Shown piece after piece: positions 35,419 through 44,146 of a stretch of 50,378 nucleotides of DNA. The position numbers and the translations under genes are program-made. The stretch comes from Niallia sp. NCCP-28 (lineage in GTDB: Bacteria > Bacillota > Bacilli > Bacillales > Cytobacillaceae). The stretch spans positions 1 to 50,378 of the forward strand of contig NZ_BQYJ01000016.1 of the NCBI RefSeq assembly GCF_023168165.1, in the 5' to 3' direction. How positions within the stretch are numbered: position 1 is the stretch's first letter; every line of letters starts with the position of its first letter. The notes under the pieces were generated by a model. The model saw only the letters and a list, made by a program, of their open reading frames with translations, had not been told where the DNA came from and did no database searches.

Positions 35419-35453
35419 TTTTAGAAAAATTCTAAAAATAGTCCGTTTATAAT
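35419..35453 (+). promoter_or_regulatory. Inverted repeat and -10 box in the oppC-oppA divergent region
   Basis: TTTTAGAA-N3-TTCTAAAA is a perfect 8-bp inverted repeat at 35419-35437. TATAAT follows at 35448-35453, but no -35 box stands at the usual distance, so the promoter may need an activator. The stretch 35417-35431 also matches 12 of 15 positions of the CodY box AATTTTCWGAAAATT. Both assignments are tentative. Confidence 0.45.
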
Positions 35454-35524
35454 GATTGTAGAAGTTGCGAAAACAACGATGAAACAAAATTTTCTAGGCA
35501 AATCAAAAAGGGAGGAAGAAGAAT

Positions 35525-37072
35525 ATGAAGAAAAGTTTAATGCTTATAGTCTTATTGATTTTTGTTTTTTTAACAGCTTGCAGTTCAGATGAAACAGCAA
35601 AACAAGTAGAAGGAACAAAGGAGGGAACGGCTGGAGGAACGCTTGTAGTAGCAAGACAGTCAGATGCTGAAAGTCTTGATCCTCAATTTACATCCTCCAT
35701 TTCCACTGTTAGTATTGTTTACCATCATGTGTATGAGAACTTAGTTCAATATAATGAAGATAGAGAAATAGAACCGATGCTTGCCAAAAGCTGGGAGCAG
35801 CTAGATGACTTAATATGGGAGTTTAAACTAAGAGATGATGTGAAATTTCATGATGGGACGCCATTTAACGCAGAAGCAGTAAAGAAGACAATTGACCGTT
35901 CGCAAGATCCGCAAGTGGCATCTCCAAGAGCTATTATGTTCAGTTCTATTAAAGAAGTAGAGGTAGTAGATGAGTATACAGTGAGATTTCATTTGAAAGA
36001 ACCATTTGCACCGCTTCTTTCCAACTTGGCAAGTCATGAAGGAGCCATTCAAAGTCCAAAGGCATTAGATGAAATGGGCAAGGATATTGGTCAGCATCCT
36101 GTTGGAACAGGCCCGTATAAATTTGTGTCATGGACACCGGGATCAGAGATTGTTGTAGAGAAGAATAAAAATTATTGGGGAGAACCAGGAAAACCAGATA
36201 AGATTGTTTGGAAGATTACGCCAGAAGATTCTACTCGAATTGCGATGCTAGAAACAGGAGAAGCTCAAGTGGCAGAACCAATCCCTTTCTCTGAAGTCAA
36301 AAGAATTGAATCTTCTTCTAATATGAATTTATATCGCAGCGATTCAATGGGAACAGAGTGGATTGGCTTTAATACAAAAGCGAAGCCCCTTAATGATGTT
36401 CGCGTGAGACAAGCAATCAGTTATGCAGTGGAACGGAGTACATTAATAGATGGCGTCTTTAATGGAATAGGCAAACCAGCTAAATCTACATTAGGTGAAA
36501 AAGTAATAGGATATTCTGATGACTTGCCAAGCTATGACTATGATATTGATAAAGCGAAGAAATTGCTGAAAGAAGCAGGTTATCCTGATGGATTTAAACT
36601 TACTATCTCAACTACAGATTTGCGCGAGCGACAAAATTTGGCAGAAGTGCTTCAGTCCCAGCTAAAAGGAATAGGCATTGATTTAAAAATAAATGTAATG
36701 GAAGCAGGAACTTTTTATGAAGCGGCCGCAAAAGGGGATATTGAGATGTTTATCTCTGCATGGAGAAATGCAACGGGAGATGGTGATTACAATCAATATA
36801 ACCTGTTTTACAGCGCCTCTAAAGGAGCTACTGGAAACTATTTCTTTTATGACAATAAAAAAGTTGATGCTCTTATAGAAGAGGGACGTGCTGTAACGGA
36901 CAGCAAAAAGCGTGATGAGATATATAAAGAATTGCAGCAAATTGAATTAAAGGATGCCCTATATATTCCAGTTCGAACGCTTGAGAATGTTGCAGCTACA
37001 GGAGAAAATGTCGGTGGAGTTGAAATTACTCCAGCAGGTTATCTTCAATTAATGAATGTAACGATTAAATAA
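35525..37072 (+). CDS. ABC substrate-binding lipoprotein, OppA/DppE family
   Basis: The 515-residue protein has a lipobox LTAC (cysteine at residue 19) and the SBP_bac_5 fold: VARQSDAESLDPQFTSS, WEFKLRDDVKFHDGTPFNAE, and VGTGPYKFVSWTPGSEIVV. The length is normal for dipeptide/nickel-type binders. GGGAGGAAGAA precedes the ATG. It is divergent from the OppCBDF-like genes and heads the rightward operon of four amidohydrolases, separated from them by a hairpin. It therefore very likely selects the substrate of this system, which need not be a peptide. Confidence 0.92.
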   Translation: MKKSLMLIVLLIFVFLTACSSDETAKQVEGTKEGTAGGTLVVARQSDAESLDPQFTSSISTVSIVYHHVYENLVQYNEDREIEPMLAKSWEQLDDLIWEFKLRDDVKFHDGTPFNAEAVKKTIDRSQDPQVASPRAIMFSSIKEVEVVDEYTVRFHLKEPFAPLLSNLASHEGAIQSPKALDEMGKDIGQHPVGTGPYKFVSWTPGSEIVVEKNKNYWGEPGKPDKIVWKITPEDSTRIAMLETGEAQVAEPIPFSEVKRIESSSNMNLYRSDSMGTEWIGFNTKAKPLNDVRVRQAISYAVERSTLIDGVFNGIGKPAKSTLGEKVIGYSDDLPSYDYDIDKAKKLLKEAGYPDGFKLTISTTDLRERQNLAEVLQSQLKGIGIDLKINVMEAGTFYEAAAKGDIEMFISAWRNATGDGDYNQYNLFYSASKGATGNYFFYDNKKVDALIEEGRAVTDSKKRDEIYKELQQIELKDALYIPVRTLENVAATGENVGGVEITPAGYLQLMNVTIK

Positions 37073-37077
37073 AGAAG

Positions 37078-37130
37078 ATAGGGTCATTTCCAATAAATAG
37101 ATGATTTTCCTTAGAATGACCCTATTTAAT
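37078..37130 (+). terminator. Hairpin between the binding-protein gene and the amidohydrolase genes
   Basis: ATAGGGTCATT (37078-37088) pairs perfectly with AATGACCCTAT (37115-37125) across a 26-nt loop and is followed by TTAAT. It may terminate partly, so that the binding protein is made in excess of the enzymes. Confidence 0.6.
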
Positions 37131-37162
37131 AAAAGTGCATAAATCAAAGCGGAGGAAAATAT

Positions 37163-38407
37163 ATGGCTTTTTATATTAAAAATGTTCTTCTAGAAACAGG
37201 ATATATAGAAGAAAAAAATCAAATAGCAGCAACTTCTGCTAGTCTTTTTCACATTTATGTAAAAGATGGGATTTTCCAAAAAATAATTCCTGCGGGTCAT
37301 CCAGTAGACGTCAATATTTCTAGCATAGATGCCAATAGACAATTATTGCTTCCGTCTTTTGGACAAATGCATGTTCATCTAGATAAAACTTATTTTAGCG
37401 GAAAATGGAAAGCGGTAACTGCTGTCAAAAACCGTTTTGTGCGCATTGAAGAAGAAAAGGAGCTTTTGCCAAAGATGCAGTCTACTGCCCATCTCCGCGC
37501 AGAGAAAATGCTGCAGCATTTTTTAGCTAATGGAACAACAAGGGTAAGAACACATTGCAATATAGAACCGGTAAGTCAATTAGAAAATCTGGCTATTACA
37601 CGTCAAGTATTAACGGAATTTTCTGGGGGAATAGCTGGAGAAATTGTGGCATTTCCCCAGCATGGTTTACTTAGAAGCAATTCTGAGAAACTGATGCGAG
37701 AGGCAATGAGAAGTGGTGCCACTATCGTTGGAGGGGTCGACCCTGGCACATTTGATGGGAATATTGAGAATTCACTTTATACAACAATGGATATAGCAGT
37801 AGAAGCAGATGCGGATATAGATATACATTTACATGAACTTGGTGCCCTTGGAATATTTACCATTAAATATTTGGCAAAGTTAATAGAAGAGGCAGGCTGG
37901 CAAAATCGGGTAACGATAAGCCATGCGTATTGTTTAGGAACTGCTTCTTTAAAGGAAGTATTGGAGATTGCTGAGCTTTTGAATGGATCAGGAATTAGCC
38001 TTGCTTCTTCTGTACCGATGCGTTCTACTATTCCTATTCCGCTTTTGGCAGAGAAGGGAGTAAAGATTGATTTAGGGACAGATAATTTAGTGGATCATTG
38101 GTCGCCTTTTGGTACAGGTGCTGTTATTGAAATTGCCCGCAAACTTGCTGAAAGGTTTAACTTAACGGATGAAAAATCGCTCGGACAAACACTTCGGTAT
38201 ATAACTGGTGGAATAACGCCGCTGGATCACAATGGCCATAGAGTATGGCCAAAAGTTGGAGATAAGGCAGATGCAATTTTAGTAAATGCTACTTGTTCCG
38301 CAGAAGCAGTGGCTTTGAGAGCGAAAAGCAGCATGGTTTTTTATAAAGGAAATATTGTATTTCAGGATCAGTGGAAGGAAAATTTGATGCAAGGAGGAGT
38401 CAAGTAA
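37163..38407 (+). CDS. CodA-like amidohydrolase, first of four tandem paralogues
   Basis: The 414-residue protein is a cytosine-deaminase-type amidohydrolase. Metal and catalytic residues appear in order: QMHVHLDK (His70, His72), VRTHCN, IDIHLHE (His222, Glu225 in the H-x-x-E of CodA), TISHAYC, and LGTDNL (Asp307). All key positions of an active mononuclear enzyme are present. The family deaminates or hydrolyses ring C-N bonds in pyrimidines, triazines and related compounds. GCGGAGG precedes the ATG. Its stop overlaps the next start (TAATG), so the first two enzymes are coupled. Confidence 0.9.
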   Translation: MAFYIKNVLLETGYIEEKNQIAATSASLFHIYVKDGIFQKIIPAGHPVDVNISSIDANRQLLLPSFGQMHVHLDKTYFSGKWKAVTAVKNRFVRIEEEKELLPKMQSTAHLRAEKMLQHFLANGTTRVRTHCNIEPVSQLENLAITRQVLTEFSGGIAGEIVAFPQHGLLRSNSEKLMREAMRSGATIVGGVDPGTFDGNIENSLYTTMDIAVEADADIDIHLHELGALGIFTIKYLAKLIEEAGWQNRVTISHAYCLGTASLKEVLEIAELLNGSGISLASSVPMRSTIPIPLLAEKGVKIDLGTDNLVDHWSPFGTGAVIEIARKLAERFNLTDEKSLGQTLRYITGGITPLDHNGHRVWPKVGDKADAILVNATCSAEAVALRAKSSMVFYKGNIVFQDQWKENLMQGGVK

Positions 38408-39663
38408 TGGAGCAAGCTTATTGGCTGACAAATGTTCGCTTAGAAACAGGCTATAAAACAGATAATGGGAGAGTGATAGGAACTATAACCGAGCTGCATC
38501 ATCTCCTCATACAAGATGGCAAGATAGAGGATATCAAAAAAGCCTCAGAGGAAATTCAGGATGAACGGAAAAAAATTGATACGCGTGAGCTTCTTGCTCT
38601 TCCATCGTTTCAGGAAAGTCATTTTCATTTAGACAAATCTTATATTGGTGGAGAGTGGAAAGCGGTAAATCCCGTTAATAATCTAATCGAGCGGTTAGAA
38701 GATGAAGCGAAAATATTGCCGATCCAACTTGCTAAAGTGAAGGAACGAGCAAAGCTCCTAATAGAAAAAATAGCAGATGCAGGTTCTACCCATATTCGAA
38801 CACATGTGAACATTGATCCATATGTTGGACTAAAACATTTAGAATATGTCCGTGAAGCTTTAAGTGAATACGATAATCGCCTTACATATGAAATTGTGGC
38901 ATTTCCTCAACATGGTCTACTTAGGTCAGATGCAGAAAAGCTGATGAGAAAAGCTATGAAAGAAGGGGCAACAATAGTTGGGGGGCTTGATCCAGGAGGA
39001 GTAGATGGCTATATTGAGCGTTCTTTAGCAATGATGATGGATATAGCAGTAGAAGCAAATGCAGATATTGATATGCATTTGCATGATGGGGATTATTTAG
39101 GAATCTATACAATGAATAAGCTATTTGAAATGATTGAAGAAAGTGGATGGATTAATCGCGCTTCTATCAGTCATGGCTTTGCATTAGGGGGAATTCCTGA
39201 GGAGGAAGCAGAAGAAGTGGCAGATCGATTTATTGAACTTGGTGTGGGACTAAAATCTACTGCACCAATGCGAGCAAACACAACTATTCCCCCATTTCTT
39301 CTTTTAAAAAGGAAGGGGGTTTCGGTCGCGCTTGGCTGTGACAGCATGTTTGATTCTTGGGGATCCTTTGGAACAGCAGACATTTTGGAGCGCGTAGGCC
39401 GACTTGGAGAGTATTACCGATGGACTGATGAGCGCTCACTTGCCGAGTCATTAGGCTATATTACCAATAATAGGACACCACTTAATGCAAGCGGCACAAA
39501 AGTATGGCCAAAAATTGGAGACAAAGCAAATATCGTATTGGTTAATGCTACTTGTTCGGCAGAAACAGTCGCAAGAAAATCAAAAATTGCCTATGTATTG
39601 CATAAAGGCAAAATGTTCGAAGTTAATGAAAAGATTAGCACAGAGACATCTGTTTTTAGATAA
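38407..39663 (+). CDS. CodA-like amidohydrolase, second tandem paralogue
   Basis: The 418-residue protein is closely similar to its neighbour (shared VAFPQHGLLRS and WKAV segments). Its motifs are ESHFHLDKS, IRTHVN, IDMHLHDGD, SISHGFA and LGCDSMFD. The catalytic H-x-x-E therefore reads H-L-H-D, and the usual G-T-D-N is G-C-D-S, so chemistry or substrate may differ from the first paralogue. I start it at ATG 38407, which overlaps the upstream stop and has AGGAGG upstream; the frame is open further upstream inside the previous gene. Confidence 0.88.
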   Translation: MEQAYWLTNVRLETGYKTDNGRVIGTITELHHLLIQDGKIEDIKKASEEIQDERKKIDTRELLALPSFQESHFHLDKSYIGGEWKAVNPVNNLIERLEDEAKILPIQLAKVKERAKLLIEKIADAGSTHIRTHVNIDPYVGLKHLEYVREALSEYDNRLTYEIVAFPQHGLLRSDAEKLMRKAMKEGATIVGGLDPGGVDGYIERSLAMMMDIAVEANADIDMHLHDGDYLGIYTMNKLFEMIEESGWINRASISHGFALGGIPEEEAEEVADRFIELGVGLKSTAPMRANTTIPPFLLLKRKGVSVALGCDSMFDSWGSFGTADILERVGRLGEYYRWTDERSLAESLGYITNNRTPLNASGTKVWPKIGDKANIVLVNATCSAETVARKSKIAYVLHKGKMFEVNEKISTETSVFR

Positions 39664-39698
39664 GAATATATATTTGATAGAGAAGGGGAGGGAGCAAG

Positions 39699-40943
39699 GT
39701 GGATTTAGTCATTTCAAATGCTAGAATTCCTAATTATGATAGCTTAATGAATGTAGCGATAGATAAGGGAAAGATTGTATCGGTAATGCCTGCTTGCTGC
39801 ATAGATAACCTAGCAGCGAAAGAAATAATTGATGCAAAGAAGAGCTTGCTTCTTCCTGGATTGATAGAGCCACATATTCATTTAGAGAAAGCATACATGC
39901 TTTCTTTAATGAAGGAAGATGCTTGTTCACTTTGGGATGCTATTCGGATAACCGCAGAACTTAAATCCCAGTTTACGAAAGAAGATATAAAAGAGCGCTC
40001 TATCAAAGTATTAAAGAACGCGGTTCTAAATGGTGTATCACATTTGCGCTGTCATGTTGAGGTAGATCCGATTCTTCAATTAAAAGCAATGGAAGTAATG
40101 CTCGAGTTAAAAGAGAGCTTTTGCCATCTAATTGATCTGCAAATTGTTGTTTTTCCACAAGAAGGAATCTTTACTCAGCCAGGCACTGCTGAATTAATGG
40201 AAGAAGCTCTTAGAATGGGTGGAGATATAGTCGGAGGAATTCCTTATAACGATCGAGATATGGAAGAGCATATTAATTATGTTTTCCATCTTGCAGAAAA
40301 ATACAGAAAACCAGTTGATTTTCATGCGGATTTTTCGGATAATCCACAAGATTTAAGTATTTTAAAGATAGCGGAACAGACAATTAGAAGAGGTTTGCAA
40401 GGCCAAGTCGCTGCAGGGCATGTTACATCCTTAGGATCAGTTTTGTATGAACATGCTGTTGAAGTTGCCAAACAGATTGCCAAAGCAGATCTTTCTATTA
40501 TTACCCTTCCTGCAACAGATCTTTATTTAAATGGAAGAGGAGATCAGGAAAAAATACGTCGGGGCATAGCACCTGTGCAACTTTTGCTTGAGCATGGAAG
40601 TAATGTTATCTTTGGGACAAACAATATCCAAAATGCCTTTACTCCTTTTGGCAAAGGGGACCCCCTCGATATTGCTTGGCTGCTTGCGCAAACCGCTTAT
40701 TTCGGGAGCAAGCAAGATGCGGATATGCTAGTGGAAATGACAACTACTAGAGCTGCCAAAGCACTTAATATACAAAACTATGGAATACAAGAGGGCGCAC
40801 AGGCCGATTTAGTATTAATGGAGGCAGCTTCCGTACGAGATTGTTTGATCAATCGACCAGAAAGGAAATATGTGTGGAAGCGAGGCGTCAAAGTAGCAAC
40901 AACAAACATGCAACAAGAGCTTTTTAATATGGTGAAATGCTAA
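39699..40943 (+). CDS. CodA-like amidohydrolase paralogue with altered active site
   Basis: The 414-residue protein starts at GTG 39699 behind GGGGAGGGAG. It is the most divergent of the four. EPHIHLEK supplies the first metal histidines, and VAAGHVTSL the later one. However, the H-x-x-E position reads H-A-D-F (His209, Phe212), and the catalytic aspartate is replaced by Asn308 in FGTNNIQNA, where the paralogues have Asp. It is intact, with no stop or frameshift. It may be a non-catalytic partner or belong to a subfamily with a different mechanism; VGGIPYNDRD resembles the substrate loop of true cytosine deaminases. Confidence 0.85.
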   Translation: MDLVISNARIPNYDSLMNVAIDKGKIVSVMPACCIDNLAAKEIIDAKKSLLLPGLIEPHIHLEKAYMLSLMKEDACSLWDAIRITAELKSQFTKEDIKERSIKVLKNAVLNGVSHLRCHVEVDPILQLKAMEVMLELKESFCHLIDLQIVVFPQEGIFTQPGTAELMEEALRMGGDIVGGIPYNDRDMEEHINYVFHLAEKYRKPVDFHADFSDNPQDLSILKIAEQTIRRGLQGQVAAGHVTSLGSVLYEHAVEVAKQIAKADLSIITLPATDLYLNGRGDQEKIRRGIAPVQLLLEHGSNVIFGTNNIQNAFTPFGKGDPLDIAWLLAQTAYFGSKQDADMLVEMTTTRAAKALNIQNYGIQEGAQADLVLMEAASVRDCLINRPERKYVWKRGVKVATTNMQQELFNMVKC

Positions 40944-40958
40944 AAGGGAGGAGAAAGT

Positions 40959-42116
40959 TTGGAAAAGCTTATAAAAAATGTAAAGTTTGACAAAAAAATT
41001 TGGGATATAGAAATAAAGAATGGGGCTATTCGATGCATCGTATCAGCTGGAAGCTACAGGAATAATTCAATTGAGACATTTGATGCAAAAGGATTATTAT
41101 ATCTGCCTACTTTATCAGATATGCATTGTCACTTAGATAAACATTTTCTGGGGGAAGAATGGAAATCATTACAGCCTTTTACAACATTGCCAAACCAGCT
41201 GAAGTTTGAAAAAAATATGATGTCCTCTTTAAAAAACTCAGTGAAAACAAGGGCTGCTGTTCTATTAGAGAAAATGATGATGCAAGGGACAACGAAACTT
41301 CGTACACATGTAGATATCGATCCAGATATTGGTTTAAAGCATTTAGAAGCAATTCTTTTATTAAAAGAAGAGCTGCAGGACAAAATAGACATCGAAATCG
41401 TCGCATTTCCTCAGCAAGGACTCCTGCGCTCGAGTTCGATTGGAATCATGAAAGAAGCCATGCGAAATGGTGCTGATTTAGTAGGAGGAGTGGACCCAGC
41501 AGGCCTAGATAGGAGAGTGGAAGCAAGTTTAAATGCTATGTTTGAGCTGAGTACAGAGTTTAAAGCTGGCATGGATCTTCATTTACATGAGCCAGGACAT
41601 CTTGGTCAATACACGATTGAATTATTGGCAGATTATACCCAGCAAGCCAATAAACAAGGGGATGTTGCTGTTAGTCATGCCTATTGTCTAGGGATGCTTG
41701 ATAAGCAAGAGTTGCAAGGTACATTGGCTGCATTAAAGGAAAATCAAATCTCCATTATTTCTAGTGTCCCGATTGATCGTCCGATGCCGCCTATAGATTA
41801 CCTGCTGGAAGAAGGAGTAGCCATTCAGCTAGGAACAGACAATATTCGTGACTCCTGGTCTCCATTTGGCAATGGAGATATGCTGCAAAGAGCTTCTAGA
41901 TTAGCAGAAAAATGTGGATGGATAACAGATGAAAATTTAAGGAAAGCATTCTCCTTGATTACAAGTAAATCAATTACGCCGATGATTGGAGAAGATGCCG
42001 ACTTTATGCTTGTCGAGGCAAAATCAATCGAGCATGCAATGGCTTCTATTCCAAATAGGGAAGCTGTATTTTCAAAAGGAGCACTGATTTCACAAGAGAA
42101 ATTTGTTAGCGGATAA
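40959..42116 (+). CDS. CodA-like amidohydrolase, fourth tandem paralogue
   Basis: The 385-residue protein starts at TTG 40959 behind GGGAGGAG, 15 bp after the previous gene. Motifs are DMHCHLDKHF, LRTHVDID, MDLHLHEPG, AVSHAYC and LGTDNIRDSWSPFG, so the catalytic set is complete. It shares VAFPQQGLLRS and VGGVDPAGLD with the first two paralogues. It is slightly shorter, and the C-terminal beta part is reduced. It is the last gene of the rightward operon and faces the kinase/regulator/membrane-protein operon. Confidence 0.88.
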   Translation: MEKLIKNVKFDKKIWDIEIKNGAIRCIVSAGSYRNNSIETFDAKGLLYLPTLSDMHCHLDKHFLGEEWKSLQPFTTLPNQLKFEKNMMSSLKNSVKTRAAVLLEKMMMQGTTKLRTHVDIDPDIGLKHLEAILLLKEELQDKIDIEIVAFPQQGLLRSSSIGIMKEAMRNGADLVGGVDPAGLDRRVEASLNAMFELSTEFKAGMDLHLHEPGHLGQYTIELLADYTQQANKQGDVAVSHAYCLGMLDKQELQGTLAALKENQISIISSVPIDRPMPPIDYLLEEGVAIQLGTDNIRDSWSPFGNGDMLQRASRLAEKCGWITDENLRKAFSLITSKSITPMIGEDADFMLVEAKSIEHAMASIPNREAVFSKGALISQEKFVSG

Positions 42117-42118
42117 AA

Positions 42119-42158
42119 ACAAAAACTCCCTTTTTTATTAGGAAAAGGGGGTTTTCTG
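42119..42158. terminator. Bidirectional terminator between the amidohydrolase and SSS-like genes
   Basis: AAAACTCCCTTTT (42122-42134) pairs with AAAAGGGGGTTTT (42143-42155), with one G-U pair. A and T tracts flank both sides. It overlaps the end of the minus-strand gene. Confidence 0.85.
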
Positions 42159-43454
42159 GGTCTTTAATAATAACCTCATTTTGTTCTTCCTCCTTAAGAA
42201 AAAATAGACAATAGAGAGAAAAGAGCAACAAAATGCTATGATAATGCTAGAAAGTGGACCGAATGGTGTATATATAGCATATCCAGCTATAATTCCAAAT
42301 AGTGTACCGCTGGCTAAAGATTCTTTTATTCTTCCTTTATGACAAATGATAAGAATTAATTGTGGAAGCATAGCTACTTGAATAATTCCGGTAAAGAAAA
42401 ATACATCAAGAAATGTTGGAGAATATCCTTTGTATATAAAATAGGTTGTCATTATAAAGAAAATCAATAAAAAAATCGTGGAATATATTTGTTTTTTCTT
42501 TGAAAAAGTGTAATCTTGAAAAATATTCTTTTTTATTAAAGAAAGAATAGAAAAAAGATCAGAACTGAGTGTTGCTGTTAAAGCAGCTGTTGCTCCTAAA
42601 AACAATAGAGACAGCAAAAAGGGTGCACTGGATTGGATTAATACTTTTGAGATAGATGATAAAACGATAAATCCTCCTTGATAAAATACAAGCAAATATA
42701 TGCAAATAAAAGAAATAGGAATGACACTGCCGATAAAGGAAGAATAGACAAAAGCCCTTCTTACTTTATCTGCCCTCAGCTGATAGCATCGTTGCCATAA
42801 CGCTGGATTTAAAAATATATAGCCGCAGACAATCAAGAAACTAACGATTAAAAAGAAAAAGGAGTCATCCCGGAACATAATCAATAAGTAGGGGTGATAT
42901 AAACGAACCCCCTTATAAATTGGCTCAATTCCTTTTTGAATTAACAAATAAACTGGATAAATGATAATAACAGCAAATAATAAGCATATTTGCCATTGCG
43001 CAAGTATATTAACTACTTTATTTCCATATAGAATGACAGTAAGTATTAAAAAGGAGAAAAGGAAAAAAAATAATAGCTTTATTGGGATATTTACAATTAA
43101 ATCAAGCAAACTTGTAATCAGCATCATTTGAATAAGCAGCCCTTGAATAGAGAGAATTACAATAATTCCAAGAAAAAATTTATAATCGAATGTTGTTACC
43201 TTTTCCTTTAAGAAATCACCGATGGTAGCTGCACTGCTAAAAGCTTGGGTTCGTATTTTTTTGCTGAAATAGCCAAAAGTGGATAAAGCAGCAAACATTG
43301 CAATAGAAAAAATTAGACCAGTTATAACACCATAGTTTGTGATTGCTTGTGGTGTAGCGACAATAGAAGGAGAAGCAACCAGTCTTGCGATAATAACTAC
43401 AATTCCTAAGCCAATGCCAATGGAGCCTATTCGGTCTTTTGCTAGTCTGCTCAA
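42138..43454 (-). CDS. SLC5/SSS-like multi-pass membrane protein in a two-component operon
   Basis: The 438-residue protein has about twelve hydrophobic segments. TIGDFLKEKV in the N-terminal third and FLNPALWQRCYQLRADKVRRAFVYSSF near the middle resemble sodium:solute symporter (SSS) landmarks, so I assign it to that fold with moderate confidence. It is shorter than most SSS transporters. Its start overlaps the stop of the response regulator gene by 4 bp, and that gene overlaps the kinase gene, so all three are translationally coupled. It may transport the substrate, sense it for the kinase, or both. Confidence 0.7.
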   Translation of the reverse strand: MSRLAKDRIGSIGIGLGIVVIIARLVASPSIVATPQAITNYGVITGLIFSIAMFAALSTFGYFSKKIRTQAFSSAATIGDFLKEKVTTFDYKFFLGIIVILSIQGLLIQMMLITSLLDLIVNIPIKLLFFFLFSFLILTVILYGNKVVNILAQWQICLLFAVIIIYPVYLLIQKGIEPIYKGVRLYHPYLLIMFRDDSFFFLIVSFLIVCGYIFLNPALWQRCYQLRADKVRRAFVYSSFIGSVIPISFICIYLLVFYQGGFIVLSSISKVLIQSSAPFLLSLLFLGATAALTATLSSDLFSILSLIKKNIFQDYTFSKKKQIYSTIFLLIFFIMTTYFIYKGYSPTFLDVFFFTGIIQVAMLPQLILIICHKGRIKESLASGTLFGIIAGYAIYTPFGPLSSIIIAFCCSFLSIVYFFLRRKNKMRLLLKTQKTPFS

Positions 43455-44146
43455 CTTGCTAATTCCCTTTCACGATACTCTTTAGGAGACACGTGGACGA
43501 CCTTGCGGAATATCGTACTGAAATAATGCTGGCTGCTAAATCCTACTTTTTCGGCAATCTGCGAAATGGCCCAATCCATATGGGAGATAAGGTATTGCTT
43601 TGACATTTCAATTCGATAATTTGTTAAATATTCATTGAAATTGATGCCTACTTCTTCTGTAAATCTTCTGCTGATATAGGTAGCGTTACAATGCACATGC
43701 TTTGCAACATCAGATAATGTTATACGGTTTGAGAAATGGTCTTGGATATAAATTAATGCATCATTGATAGGAGGAGAATAAGAAGAAATGGATTCATATT
43801 TGTTCAATACATGATTTAACTCGTTTTCAATGATTGGTTTTGTCAGAAAATCAATAGCTCCTATTCGCACTGATTGTTTTGCATAATCAAAGTATTGGTA
43901 TGCTGTTATAATCACCAAATCTATCTGTGCATGAATATCTTTTAATTCTTTTCCTAAATCGAGCCCTGACTTTCCTGGGAGCTTTATATCTAAAAATGCC
44001 AAATGAATTTTATGCTCTTTCGCCTTTGTTAGTGCTTGGCTAGCATCTATTGCTGTATAAATGTTCCATTTCGGAAATTTGTTTTGCAGCATCATTTCAA
44101 GCTGCTCTAACATGACAAATTCATCATCTACTAATAAGATATTCAT
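43451..44146 (-). CDS. Response regulator, YesN type (receiver plus AraC helix-turn-helix)
   Basis: The 231-residue protein has a receiver domain with the acidic pair in LLVDDEF, phosphorylated Asp53 in AFLDIKLPG, and the lysine in FLTKP. A C-terminal AraC-type DNA-binding domain carries ITLSDVAKHVHCNATYISRR and ISQIAEKVGFSSQHYFSTIF. It is shorter than usual YesN-type proteins because little lies between the two domains. The ATG at 44146 overlaps the kinase stop (ATGA) and has GAGGAGG upstream. It likely activates the adjacent transporter and amidohydrolase genes. Confidence 0.92.
   Translation of the reverse strand: MNILLVDDEFVMLEQLEMMLQNKFPKWNIYTAIDASQALTKAKEHKIHLAFLDIKLPGKSGLDLGKELKDIHAQIDLVIITAYQYFDYAKQSVRIGAIDFLTKPIIENELNHVLNKYESISSYSPPINDALIYIQDHFSNRITLSDVAKHVHCNATYISRRFTEEVGINFNEYLTNYRIEMSKQYLISHMDWAISQIAEKVGFSSQHYFSTIFRKVVHVSPKEYRERELAS

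Noticed and set aside
38371-38406. Upstream start for the second amidohydrolase
   Set aside because: It lies inside the first amidohydrolase gene without a start signal; the TAATG overlap at 38405-38409 with AGGAGG is the natural start.
37163-42116. Assembly duplication as the reason for four similar enzymes
   Set aside because: The four proteins differ throughout, including active sites and lengths, so they are old paralogues and not copies created by misassembly.
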